Positions 1-6,538 of a stretch of DNA of 13,868 nucleotides are shown here, one piece after another. Origin of the DNA: Salinibacterium sp. GTDB lineage: Bacteria > Actinomycetota > Actinomycetes > Actinomycetales > Microbacteriaceae. Numbering within the stretch: the first letter of the stretch is position 1; every line of letters starts with the position of its first letter. A model generated the notes under the pieces. The model was not told the origin of the DNA. It was given only the letters and a program-made list of their open reading frames with translations, and did not search any database. Where the stretch lies: assembly GCA_025352485.1 (NCBI GenBank), contig JANXTJ010000088.1, forward strand, positions 1 to 13,868, in the 5' to 3' direction. Made by a program: the position numbers and the translations under genes.

Positions 1-1
1 T

Positions 2-97
2 GCCACGCGCCGAGCGATTGAGCAAGCCTGGGCTGACGTTGAAGGGCTGATCGGGTGGGTCCAGGAACACATCGGGCCCGCGCTGTCCTGGCCTTAG
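2..97 (+). CDS. C-terminal end of an unidentified CDS, cut by the window edge
   Basis: An open frame enters from the left edge and stops at TAG 95-97, giving 31 residues rich in Ala, Glu, Trp and Ile (it ends GPALSWP). The segment looks helical and amphipathic, but I do not recognise a family. It could be the true end of an upstream gene or a chance open frame; such a short piece in GC-rich DNA cannot decide. Its neighbour is a gene remnant in another frame, so this edge may be a degraded stretch. Confidence 0.25.
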   Translation, partial: ATRRAIEQAWADVEGLIGWVQEHIGPALSWP

Positions 98-128
98 CTG
101 GCCGACGGTTGCCTCAGCCGGGGGCGTC

Positions 129-308
129 GAACGAGCAAGCCCACGCAAGAAAGCCGATAGTTCTGTTCGTGTGGTCATCACGATGGGTTGCGGCGATGTG
201 TGCCCGATCTTCCCCGGTAAGCGCTACGACAGTGAGCAGTCGACCGACCCGAAGGGCAAGTCGATCGACGAGATTTGGGCGTGTCCCACGCGACGGGGCT
301 TACCGCGC
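129..308 (+). pseudogene. Remnant of a low-molecular-weight-phosphatase-type arsenate reductase
   Basis: Frame 3 encodes VVITMGCGDVCPIFPGKRYD followed by DPKGKSIDEI. This closely resembles the C-terminal half of actinobacterial arsenate reductases of the LMW protein tyrosine phosphatase fold, which reduce arsenate to arsenite in the cytosol. GCGDVCP carries the Cys pair that relays the disulfide during catalysis. The N-terminal P-loop with the nucleophilic Cys is absent upstream. After SDEI-like residues near 276 the sequence no longer resembles the expected final Arg/Leu-rich helix, although the frame stays open to about 380. There is no convincing start codon or ribosome site. I read it as a truncated, decaying copy. 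Family recognition is from memory of the motif; the exact ends are uncertain. Confidence 0.55.
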
Positions 309-364
309 GAACTTATCGTGAATGTGGGCCGGGTGCCGGGTGCGGCGTTCGTGACCCCATCAAC

Positions 365-370
365 AGGAGG
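365..370 (+). promoter_or_regulatory. Ribosome binding site of the DUF981 gene
   Basis: AGGAGG lies 6 bases before ATG 377, with a second ATG at 380. This near-perfect Shine-Dalgarno sets the start at 377 rather than the longer upstream frame from 275. Confidence 0.75.
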
Positions 371-376
371 TCCATC

Positions 377-1095
377 ATGATGGCTGCCGGCTTGACGATT
401 GACTGGACACAGATGCCGACCTACAACACGATCATGGCCGTGGCGGCGGGTGCCGCGTTGCTCACGCTCGTCTGGTTGGGCCGTTCTCTCTTGATGAAGA
501 AAACCGAAGACATGGAAGGTCGGGCGCTCGCCCTGGGTGTGCCGGGGTTGATCCTCACCGCAACCGGGTTGCATATGACACTGACCTGGCCTTTCGCGAA
601 GTATTTCCCCTTCGACAACATCATCTTCGGTGAGCCGAGTTTGGCATTCGGCGTGCTCTGCTTTTCGGCGCGTTTTACCTGTGGCGCCGCAGCGCCGCCA
701 TCGCCGCGTCCGCCGACCCCCTCGTGCACCTCTCCCGTGCGCTGCGACCGCTATCGATTTTCATCCTCGGAATGGGGCTGGCCCTCGGGGCGATCGCGTT
801 CGCCGGACTTATTTTCCGGCTATTCGCCGCGCCACCGGAAGAGCCCATTAGTGGCGCATTTGCCGCCTATCCCTGGGTCGAAGCGATCTTCATGTCGGGG
901 CTTTTTGGAATAGTGGGCGTCGGTGCAGTGCTCTTCCCATTCGCGCTTCCGCGCACGCCAAATCGAGTGGGAATCACGCCGGTGCAATGGATAGTGGGCA
1001 TTGTCTGGGCCCTAGGCGGAGCCGGGTTTTTTCTGTTTGGTGCACTCAACTACTTCACACACATCGGTCTGATCCTGAACACGATGCCGCACTGA
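377..1095 (+). pseudogene. DUF981-type integral membrane protein, interrupted by a -1 frameshift
   Basis: The first part (377 to about 657) encodes a protein starting MMAAGLTIDWTQMPTYNTIM with hydrophobic segments. Near 656-658 the matching frame switches by one base, and the second part continues to TGA 1093-1095. Joining them as GVL-LLFGAFYLWRR and on through SADPLVHLSRALRPLSIF restores one protein of about 239 residues with roughly six membrane segments, as expected for the DUF981 family, whose function is unknown. Without the repair, frame 2 runs into low-complexity Pro/Arg/Ser sequence and stops at 913. The simplest explanation is a single missing base, either a real mutation or a sequencing error; both halves are well preserved, which favours a recent event or an error. 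The AGGAGG before 377 supports the start. It is followed by the DUF2256-photolyase pair on the same strand. Confidence 0.7.
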
Positions 1096-1150
1096 CACCC
1101 GCACGCTCGCACCGTGGGGATGCGGCGCCCGCCACTTCCCGTACGGTGGA

Positions 1151-1324
1151 ATGGTGGGTACCAACGCGCATGATTTCCCGGGCAATAAGTCGTATTTGCC
1201 GAGCAAGCCCTGCCTCGTCTGCGGGCGCATCATGACGTGGCGTAAGGCATGGGCCAAGAATTGGGACGACGTGCGATATTGCAGCGACAAGTGTCGCGGC
1301 CAACGCTCACGCACCGTCTCGTGA
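1151..1324 (+). CDS. DUF2256 small zinc-ribbon-like protein
   Basis: This 57-residue protein has the DUF2256 layout CLVCGRIMTWRKAW, then a Trp-Asp-Asp segment, then YCSDKCR. The four cysteines (C21, C24, C44, C48) form CxxC and CxxxC pairs likely to bind one zinc ion. The function of the family is unknown, but DUF2256 genes are often found beside photolyase/cryptochrome genes, as here. Its TGA (1322-1324) overlaps the GTG start (1321-1323) of the photolyase, a GTGA junction typical of translational coupling. Start ATG 1151 is the first sensible in-frame codon, but its Shine-Dalgarno is poor (GGTGGA directly abutting), so the true start could be GTG 1154 or slightly different. The conserved core is clear. 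Confidence 0.85.
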   Translation: MVGTNAHDFPGNKSYLPSKPCLVCGRIMTWRKAWAKNWDDVRYCSDKCRGQRSRTVS

Positions 1325-2877
1325 GCGGCGAGGCGCGCCGGCTGATCGTGGTGCTGGGCGACCAGTTGAACCACAATTCCGCGGCGTTCGATAACGTTGT
1401 TCCGCAGCAGGATGTCGTGTGGATGGCCGAGGTGGCGCACGAGGCGACCAAGGTCTGGGTCAGCAAGTCGCGCATCACGGTCTTCCTTGCGGCGATGCGT
1501 CACTTTGCCAGCGAATTGCGTGCCGAGGGTTTGACCGTGGATTACCGGGCCATGGATGACGCGGACAACAGCGGCACCTTCGCCACCGAACTCATTGCGG
1601 CGATCGGGCGCCACCGACCTCAGGTCGTCGTGCTCGTCGAACCGGGTGAGTGGCAGGTGCGCGAGGATTTGCGGTCCGCGGTTTTGTCGACCGGCGTGCC
1701 GCTCGATGAGCGCCTCGACCGTCATTTTCTCTGCTCGACCGACGAGTTCACTCGCTTTGCTGACGGGCGGAAAAGTCTCGTCATGGAGACGTTCTATCGT
1801 ACTCAGCGCCGCACCCACGGCATCCTGATGGACGGGGATTCGCCGGCCGGCGGGACGTGGAATTTCGACTCCGAAAACCGGGGAGCATTCGGTGCGAAGG
1901 GCCCAGGCCTGGTGCCCACGCCCGCGCTCACCGCGCCGGATGCCATCACCCGCGCCGTGATCGCGCTGGTCGAGGAACGTTTCGCCGGGCATCCGGGATC
2001 GCTGGATCGGTTTGCCTGGCCGGTCACCAGGGCCGACGCTCTCGTGGTGCTCGATCGCTTCATTGAGGAGCGTCTGGTGGGGTTCGGGCGCTGGCAGGAT
2101 GCGATGTGGGCGACAGAGCCCTGGCTCTACCACTCCCTGATCAGTGCGGCGCTCAACCTCAAACTGCTGGACCCGCGTGAGGTGGTTGCTCGTGTCGAGG
2201 TGGCCTGGCGAGCGGGGCTGGTGCCGATCGAGGCGGCAGAAGGCTATGTGCGTCAGGTCATCGGCTGGCGGGAATACGTCCGCGGCATCTACTGGCGCAC
2301 GATGCCCGACTACGCCAACGGCAACTCCCTCGACGCGACCGAACCGCTTCCCGACTGGTATTGGACGGGCGACACCGCGCTGGCCTGCCTGCGCGAGGCC
2401 ATCTCCCAGACCCTCGACTACGGCTACGCCCACCACATTCAACGGCTAATGGTGACGGGGCTCTACGCGCAACTGCTGGGCATCGAGCCGCGACAGATTC
2501 ACGAGTGGTACCTGGCGGTCTACGTCGACGCCGTCGAGTGGGTCGAGCTGCCCAACGTGCTGGGGATGAGCCAGTACGCCGACGGCGGTTACATGGCGAG
2601 CAAACCCTATGTCGCCACCGGCAAATACATCGACAGGATGAGCAACCACTGCGGATCATGCCGCTTCCGGCCGGATAAGCGGCTCGGCGACGATGCCTGC
2701 CCCTTCACCACGCTGTACTGGGATTTCTTGGCGCGCCACGAAGAGCGGTTCGCACATCATCCCCGGATGGCGCTGCAGGTCAGGAACCTCGCGCGCATCC
2801 CCGAGCATGAGCGCACCGAGATCGCCAACAGAGCTGCGGCGATCCGGCGCGGGGAGATCGGCCGAGCCGACTCCTAG
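1321..2877 (+). CDS. phrB: Fe-S bacterial cryptochrome/photolyase ((6-4) photolyase type)
   Basis: A predicted FAD-dependent, light-driven DNA repair enzyme of 518 residues, the usual size for the FeS-BCP group typified by Agrobacterium PhrB. The N-terminus RLIVVLGDQLNHNSAAF starts the antenna-binding alpha/beta domain; the C-terminal half is the helical FAD domain. Four cysteines C356, C444, C447 and C460 have spacings 88-3-13, identical to the [4Fe-4S] ligands of PhrB (C350, C438, C441, C454 as I recall them). The cluster region reads HCGSCRFRPDKRLGDDACPF. Members of this group repair (6-4) photoproducts and use FAD plus a lumazine-type antenna; that function is inferred from family. GTG 1321 was chosen because it overlaps the DUF2256 stop and directly precedes the conserved start; the upstream ATG 1249 would add 24 unconserved residues read from inside the DUF2256 gene. 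Confidence 0.93.
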   Translation: MSGEARRLIVVLGDQLNHNSAAFDNVVPQQDVVWMAEVAHEATKVWVSKSRITVFLAAMRHFASELRAEGLTVDYRAMDDADNSGTFATELIAAIGRHRPQVVVLVEPGEWQVREDLRSAVLSTGVPLDERLDRHFLCSTDEFTRFADGRKSLVMETFYRTQRRTHGILMDGDSPAGGTWNFDSENRGAFGAKGPGLVPTPALTAPDAITRAVIALVEERFAGHPGSLDRFAWPVTRADALVVLDRFIEERLVGFGRWQDAMWATEPWLYHSLISAALNLKLLDPREVVARVEVAWRAGLVPIEAAEGYVRQVIGWREYVRGIYWRTMPDYANGNSLDATEPLPDWYWTGDTALACLREAISQTLDYGYAHHIQRLMVTGLYAQLLGIEPRQIHEWYLAVYVDAVEWVELPNVLGMSQYADGGYMASKPYVATGKYIDRMSNHCGSCRFRPDKRLGDDACPFTTLYWDFLARHEERFAHHPRMALQVRNLARIPEHERTEIANRAAAIRRGEIGRADS

Positions 2878-2886
2878 AGCCTCGGC

Positions 2887-3681
2887 CTATGCCGAAGCCA
2901 GACGTTCTTCGGCCACGCTGTTTCCGCCGTCGACGACGATAACCTGCCCGGTCACGTAGGAAGCACCGGGGGAGGCCAGCCAACCGATCGCCGATGCGAC
3001 CTCCTCTGCCGTGCCGCTTCTGCCGGCCGGAACGGTCGTACCTTCGCGTGCCTCCGACGGCAGCTGTGAGCCGGTGGCTATCCAGCCGGGGGCTACGGCG
3101 TTTGCCGTGATCCCCGCGCGCGCTTCGTCGACCGCGAGAGCTCGGGTCAGGCCAACGAGCCCGGCTTTTGCCGCGGCGTAGGAGACGTCGCCCCGGGAGG
3201 CCATCACCGGGCCGGTCACGCTGGCGACGGTCACGATTCGGCCCCAGCGCGCCGCGCGCATGGCGGGAAGAACGAGACGGGTCAGGTAGAAGGCACTGGA
3301 CAAGGTCATGGCGAGGCTGCGATCCCATTCGGCCGGATCCATCAGGGCGTCGCCAGAGACCATTTCGGCGTCGCCGGTCGCCACCATGCCCGCGTTATTC
3401 AGCAGAATGCTCGGCACGACGGATGCCGCGGCAAGCGCCGCCGCCAGCTCGCCCGCCAGCGTCGCCGACTCGAGTCGCGCGACAAAGCCGTGCGCGTCGA
3501 TGCCCAACGCGCGCAACTCGTCGGCCCGATCATGGATCCGGGCGGTCGTGCCGGTGATCGCCACGGCGGCCCCGAACTCTCCGAGCGATCGGGCGGCAGC
3601 GAAGCCAATCCCGGTGGGGCTTCCCGCGCCGGTGACCAGAGCGGTGTGGCCGGTGAGATTGGATGCCGCTGGCAGTGTCAT
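2887..3681 (-). CDS. Short-chain dehydrogenase/reductase (FabG-like)
   Basis: A cytosolic NAD(P)(H)-dependent oxidoreductase of the classical SDR family, 264 residues. Visible motifs are the cofactor loop TGAGSPTGIG (17-26), NNAG (95-98), catalytic S154, Y168-AAA-K172, and the C-terminal ASYVTGQVIVVDGG. The Asn of the Asn-Ser-Tyr-Lys tetrad, expected within AVNL, is Thr126 (AMTL), a substitution that can be tolerated in SDRs but is worth noting. The substrate cannot be told from sequence. Its start lies 5 bases after the stop of the UbiB-like gene on the same strand, so the two are probably one transcript. Its 3' end faces the photolyase gene with only 9 bases between the stop codons. Confidence 0.9.
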   Translation of the reverse strand: MTLPAASNLTGHTALVTGAGSPTGIGFAAARSLGEFGAAVAITGTTARIHDRADELRALGIDAHGFVARLESATLAGELAAALAAASVVPSILLNNAGMVATGDAEMVSGDALMDPAEWDRSLAMTLSSAFYLTRLVLPAMRAARWGRIVTVASVTGPVMASRGDVSYAAAKAGLVGLTRALAVDEARAGITANAVAPGWIATGSQLPSEAREGTTVPAGRSGTAEEVASAIGWLASPGASYVTGQVIVVDGGNSVAEERLASA

Positions 3682-3686
3682 GCAGA

Positions 3687-5396
3687 TCAGGGTAGCGGGC
3701 CGCGGCGCGCGATAGCCCCGGCGAACAGGGAGTGCAGCAGCGGGACCACGGAAACGGCCATCATGATGGTGCCGACCACAGCATCCTCGGCCCGAAGCAG
3801 GATGCCACCGACGAGCAGGGCCGCGAAGAGCACCGCCGAGATGAGTTGCCGGCCGGTTCGCTCGATGCTGACGAGGCGGCGTTCCAGGCGTGGGCTCTGC
3901 ACGGAGACCGCGCCCTCATCGAATCGCGTCACGAGGTTGTCGATTCGCTGGGGCAGCCGAGCAACGATGCCGGCGATCGAGATCGCCTGCCGGGCTGCGG
4001 CCTTCACGAGGTTGCCGCCCTCTGAGCGAATCAGCTGGGCCGAATAGGGCTCCACCGAATTCCAGATATTGAATGCGGGGTCGAGCGAGCTGCACATCCC
4101 AGAGGTCAGCGACATGGCGCGCACGATGAGCAGGAAGTTCTCGGGAAGCTGAAAGGGCAGCGAGCGCACCACATCACCGAATTCGGCGGCGAAGGCGCGA
4201 AACTCACGGGGATCGACGTCTTGCAGTTCGGCGAAACCCATTCCACCGAACCGGCCGAACAGCTTCGTCATTGCGCGCTCAAGTTCAGCGGTGTCGGCCG
4301 ATGGCAGCAGCACGCCGACTTCGCGGATGCCGTCGACCATCCCTCGTCCGTCGCGCGACGCTGCGGCGATGAGAAGCTTTCGCAGCCCTCGGCGCAGGGC
4401 GTCGGGTACTTCGCCCATCATCCCGAAATCGATGAAGGTGAACTTCCACGCCCGGGTGTCGCCAACCGTCACAGCGCCGGGGTCACCGAGCGGGGTCACG
4501 AAGATGTTGCCGGGGTGCGGGTCTGCGTGGAAGTAGCCGTACAGGAAAAGCTGGTCGAACATGACGGCCGCAAACTCGGTGGCGACCTCGGCCGGATCAA
4601 TGCCGGCCGCCCGAAGCGCGTCGACGTCGTTGATCTTGATGGCGGTCACGTCTTCGAGGGTGAGCACCCGTCTGGTGGTGCGCTCCCACACCAGTTCGGG
4701 CACGCTGACTCGGGCGTCGTCGGCAAATTCTTGCGCGAACCGCTCGGAACTGGCCGCCTCGTGCAGGTAGTCGATCTCATCGAGGCTGGTGAGGGCAAAC
4801 TCTTCGACGAGCGCGCGGATATCGACGCGATCCGAGACGAGGCGCACGTGGCTGAGCCAACCGGCAACGCGCCGAAGCGCGCTGAGGTCAACGGTGACAA
4901 TTGTGCCGATGCCCGGCCGCTGGATTTTGATGACGACGTCGAGCAGCCCGGTCTGGGCGGCGTCGGCTTCGGTGAGTCGAGCGCGATGAACCTGACCGAG
5001 GGATGCCGCCGCAAGCGGTGTCGGGTCGACGGACGCAAACGCCCGCTCGAGTGTCATCCCCAGTTCGGCTTCGGCCAGGGCGCGGATCGCCGGATAGGGT
5101 ACAGCAGGGACTTCGTCCTGCAGGTTTTCCAGTTCTTTGGTGATTTCGGGAGGGAGAACATCCAAGCGTGTCGACATGAACTGGCCGACCTTGATCATCA
5201 GCCCGCCCAGATCGACCGCGAGAATGTAAAACTTCCGCGCGAAGTGCTTCAGGCGTGCCGGTCTGCTCCGCGCTGCCAGCCCCGCCAGCCCGATCCGTGG
5301 CAGGAAGAGTTCGTACCACCAGGTTTGCGCCAAATAGCGGGCGGCAAACCACAAAATCCTGCGGGAGCGGGCACGCATGTTTGCGGCGTCGGTCAT
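3687..5396 (-). CDS. ABC1/AarF/UbiB-family atypical kinase-like protein
   Basis: 569 residues with the signatures of the UbiB/COQ8 family: KxGQ (K69-VGQ72), the Ala-rich loop PLAAASLGQVHRA (127-139), VIK with nucleotide-binding K157, ExD (E207-D209) in EIDYLHEAASSERF, the catalytic loop HADPHPGN (290-297) and DFG (323-325). Two hydrophobic segments at about 518-534 and 540-558 form a C-terminal membrane anchor, as in bacterial UbiB. Family members are ATP-binding or ATPase proteins that support isoprenoid quinone metabolism. Actinobacteria generally use menaquinone, so a role in ubiquinone synthesis is not implied and the substrate is unknown. It sits 51 bases after padR and 5 bases before the SDR gene on the same strand, suggesting a PadR-controlled operon. 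Confidence 0.92.
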   Translation of the reverse strand: MTDAANMRARSRRILWFAARYLAQTWWYELFLPRIGLAGLAARSRPARLKHFARKFYILAVDLGGLMIKVGQFMSTRLDVLPPEITKELENLQDEVPAVPYPAIRALAEAELGMTLERAFASVDPTPLAAASLGQVHRARLTEADAAQTGLLDVVIKIQRPGIGTIVTVDLSALRRVAGWLSHVRLVSDRVDIRALVEEFALTSLDEIDYLHEAASSERFAQEFADDARVSVPELVWERTTRRVLTLEDVTAIKINDVDALRAAGIDPAEVATEFAAVMFDQLFLYGYFHADPHPGNIFVTPLGDPGAVTVGDTRAWKFTFIDFGMMGEVPDALRRGLRKLLIAAASRDGRGMVDGIREVGVLLPSADTAELERAMTKLFGRFGGMGFAELQDVDPREFRAFAAEFGDVVRSLPFQLPENFLLIVRAMSLTSGMCSSLDPAFNIWNSVEPYSAQLIRSEGGNLVKAAARQAISIAGIVARLPQRIDNLVTRFDEGAVSVQSPRLERRLVSIERTGRQLISAVLFAALLVGGILLRAEDAVVGTIMMAVSVVPLLHSLFAGAIARRGPLP

Positions 5397-5422
5397 CTGG
5401 TCTCTGTTAACTAATCTCAGGC

Positions 5423-5443
5423 GCGCCGACGTGCTGTCGGCGC
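5423..5443 (-). terminator. Hairpin between padR and ubiB-like gene (possible partial terminator)
   Basis: GCGCCGAC (5423-5430 after allowing the outer G-C pair, arms CGCCGAC/GTCGGCG plus one pair) with a 5-base loop GTGCT. It lies just after the PadR stop codon in the direction of transcription. No T-run follows, so it may only reduce readthrough or stabilise the padR transcript rather than terminate. Confidence 0.35.
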
Positions 5444-5447
5444 TCGG

Positions 5448-6017
5448 TCAGTCTTGGGCAAGGATCAAATACAGCTTACGACGCGCCTCATCCAGCACGG
5501 CAACGGCCTGTTTCACGTGTTCAGGGTTGCCGGAACGCCCCACCTGCGCGGCGGCTTGGGCCAGTTCAATGCCTGCTTTGGGCAGCGCCGTTGCTCGCGC
5601 GCTGTCTTTGGTGTTCTGCGCTTCCCACGGTGCGGAGGTGGAGGCCGCGGCGTCAGCCGCCGCGCGTCCCTCCTCCGTGAGCGAATACGTCTTGCGGCCG
5701 TTGGACTCTTCAGCGCTGATGAGTCCCTCGTCGGCTAGCAGCTGGAGGGTGGGATAGACCGAGCCGGGGCTCGGCTTCCAGACCCCACCGCTGCGTTCCT
5801 CAATTTCGTGGATGATCTGGTAGCCGTGCATCGGCTTCTCGGCGAGCAGCGCCAGCACCGCCGCGCGCACGTCGCCCCGGCCCATCCTCGTGCCGACCTT
5901 ACGGTCGAACTGGCCGCGCAACTGCTCCATTGCTTCCCAGACCGCCCCGCTCGGCCAGCTCTGGCCCGCACCGCCCCGTCGGCTTCCGAAGCCTTCGCCC
6001 ATAAATGAATTGCTCAT
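5448..6017 (-). CDS. PadR-family transcriptional regulator
   Basis: 189 residues. The PadR winged-helix domain spans about 48-120: RAAVLALLAEKPMHGYQII, then GVWKPSPGSVYPTLQLLADEGL and a YSLTEEGR wing/strand. An N-terminal Gly/Arg-rich stretch (1-46) and a C-terminal helical segment (about 130-189), likely for dimerisation, flank it. PadR proteins are usually repressors released by small ligands or stress, often controlling a membrane protein or transporter next door. AGGAGG at 6023-6028 lies 5 bases before ATG 6017 and fixes the start. A perfect 22-bp palindrome 41 bases upstream of the start is the likely operator, suggesting autoregulation and control of the downstream UbiB-like and SDR genes. 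Confidence 0.92.
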   Translation of the reverse strand: MSNSFMGEGFGSRRGGAGQSWPSGAVWEAMEQLRGQFDRKVGTRMGRGDVRAAVLALLAEKPMHGYQIIHEIEERSGGVWKPSPGSVYPTLQLLADEGLISAEESNGRKTYSLTEEGRAAADAAASTSAPWEAQNTKDSARATALPKAGIELAQAAAQVGRSGNPEHVKQAVAVLDEARRKLYLILAQD

Positions 6018-6057
6018 GATGTCCTCCTCAGCGCCGTAACCACCCCGGCTCGACGAT

Positions 6058-6079
6058 ACTTAACGATCTATCGTTAAGT
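6058..6079. promoter_or_regulatory. Perfect 22-bp palindrome, likely PadR operator
   Basis: Arms ACTTAACGAT and ATCGTTAAGT are perfect reverse complements separated by CT. The site lies between the divergent padR and copZ starts, 41 bases from the padR ATG and about 110 from copZ. Location and symmetry fit a dimeric PadR regulator acting on the padR promoter. Binding is inferred, not shown. Confidence 0.65.
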
Positions 6080-6115
6080 GAGATTGCGGTAGCTCCAAAT
6101 TTACGGCCACCCATC

Positions 6116-6142
6116 TTGGACAATACCCCGGTAGGGTATACC
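6116..6142 (+). promoter_or_regulatory. Predicted promoter of the copper operon
   Basis: TTGGAC (6116-6121) and TATACC (6137-6142) are separated by 15 bases, slightly short for a sigma-70-type promoter. The CsoR-like inverted repeat covers the spacer and the start of the -10, so a repressor there would block polymerase. copZ starts 46 bases downstream. Confidence 0.45.
6123..6139. promoter_or_regulatory. CsoR-type copper operator
   Basis: ATACCC-CGGTA-GGGTAT is a 6-bp inverted repeat with a G/C-rich centre, closely resembling the sites bound by the Cu(I)-sensing repressor CsoR in front of copZA operons (for example the Bacillus subtilis site containing TACCC and GGGTAT). It overlaps the predicted promoter of the copZ-copA operon. 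No csoR gene is in the window, so the regulator would have to act from elsewhere. Confidence 0.6.
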
Positions 6143-6188
6143 TAGCGGGTCGCACCGACTTCCCCTCACCCCCCGGAAGGACAGCGCC

Positions 6189-6530
6189 ATGTGCGGTACT
6201 GATCAGAGCCTCAATCACCTAGGCCTGACCGACAAGAATCACGCGTGCGCGTGTGCAACCGAGGCGCACGGCGCCGCGACCACAGACACTCAGGCGCAGG
6301 GCGCCGACGCAGTCATCCGGCAGCACTACCTCGTGGCAGGCATGACGTGCAGTCACTGCGTGGCCAGCGTGACCGAAGAGGTGTCTGCACTCGCGGGCGT
6401 CGAAAGTGTCAGCGTCGAGCTACGGGTGGGCGAAGCATCCCGCATCATGGTGGTCAGTAGCGAGCCGGTATCGTCAGAACGAGTTCGTGACGCCGTGACA
6501 ACCGCCGGTTACACGATGGTTACCGGATAG
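6189..6530 (+). CDS. CopZ-like copper chaperone with Cys/His-containing N-terminal extension
   Basis: 113 residues ending in a heavy-metal-associated (HMA) domain (about 46-112), with the Cu(I)-binding motif GMTCSHC (C54, C57) and the usual beta-alpha-beta pattern. CopZ-type proteins carry Cu(I) in the cytosol to CopA. Typical CopZ is about 68 residues. Here roughly 45 extra residues precede the domain, with C2, C20 and C22 and several histidines (HACACATEAH), possibly a second metal site. The Shine-Dalgarno GGAAGGA lies about 9 bases before ATG 6189. The stop is 8 bases before copA, so they are co-transcribed under the CsoR-like site. It could be called a generic HMA protein, but gene order makes CopZ the best reading. 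Confidence 0.85.
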   Translation: MCGTDQSLNHLGLTDKNHACACATEAHGAATTDTQAQGADAVIRQHYLVAGMTCSHCVASVTEEVSALAGVESVSVELRVGEASRIMVVSSEPVSSERVRDAVTTAGYTMVTG

Positions 6531-6538
6531 CGGCGAAC

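Noticed and set aside
1249..1320. Upstream ATG start for the photolyase
   Set aside because: The extra 24 residues are read from inside the DUF2256 gene in another frame and are unlike the family; GTG 1321 is at the expected place.
1012..2442. Long minus-strand frame of 476 codons opposite the photolyase gene
   Set aside because: It lies wholly against the clearly coding photolyase/DUF2256 frames, has low-complexity Arg/Gly/His composition and no recognisable domain; typical antisense frame of GC-rich DNA.
2882..2895. Small hairpin TCGGC/GCCGA between the photolyase and SDR stops as a terminator
   Set aside because: Only 5 base pairs, partly inside the SDR coding end and no T-run; too weak to call.
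4221..5414. Plus-strand frame of 397 codons opposite the UbiB-like gene
   Set aside because: The opposite strand shows all UbiB motifs; this frame has none and is a GC-bias shadow.
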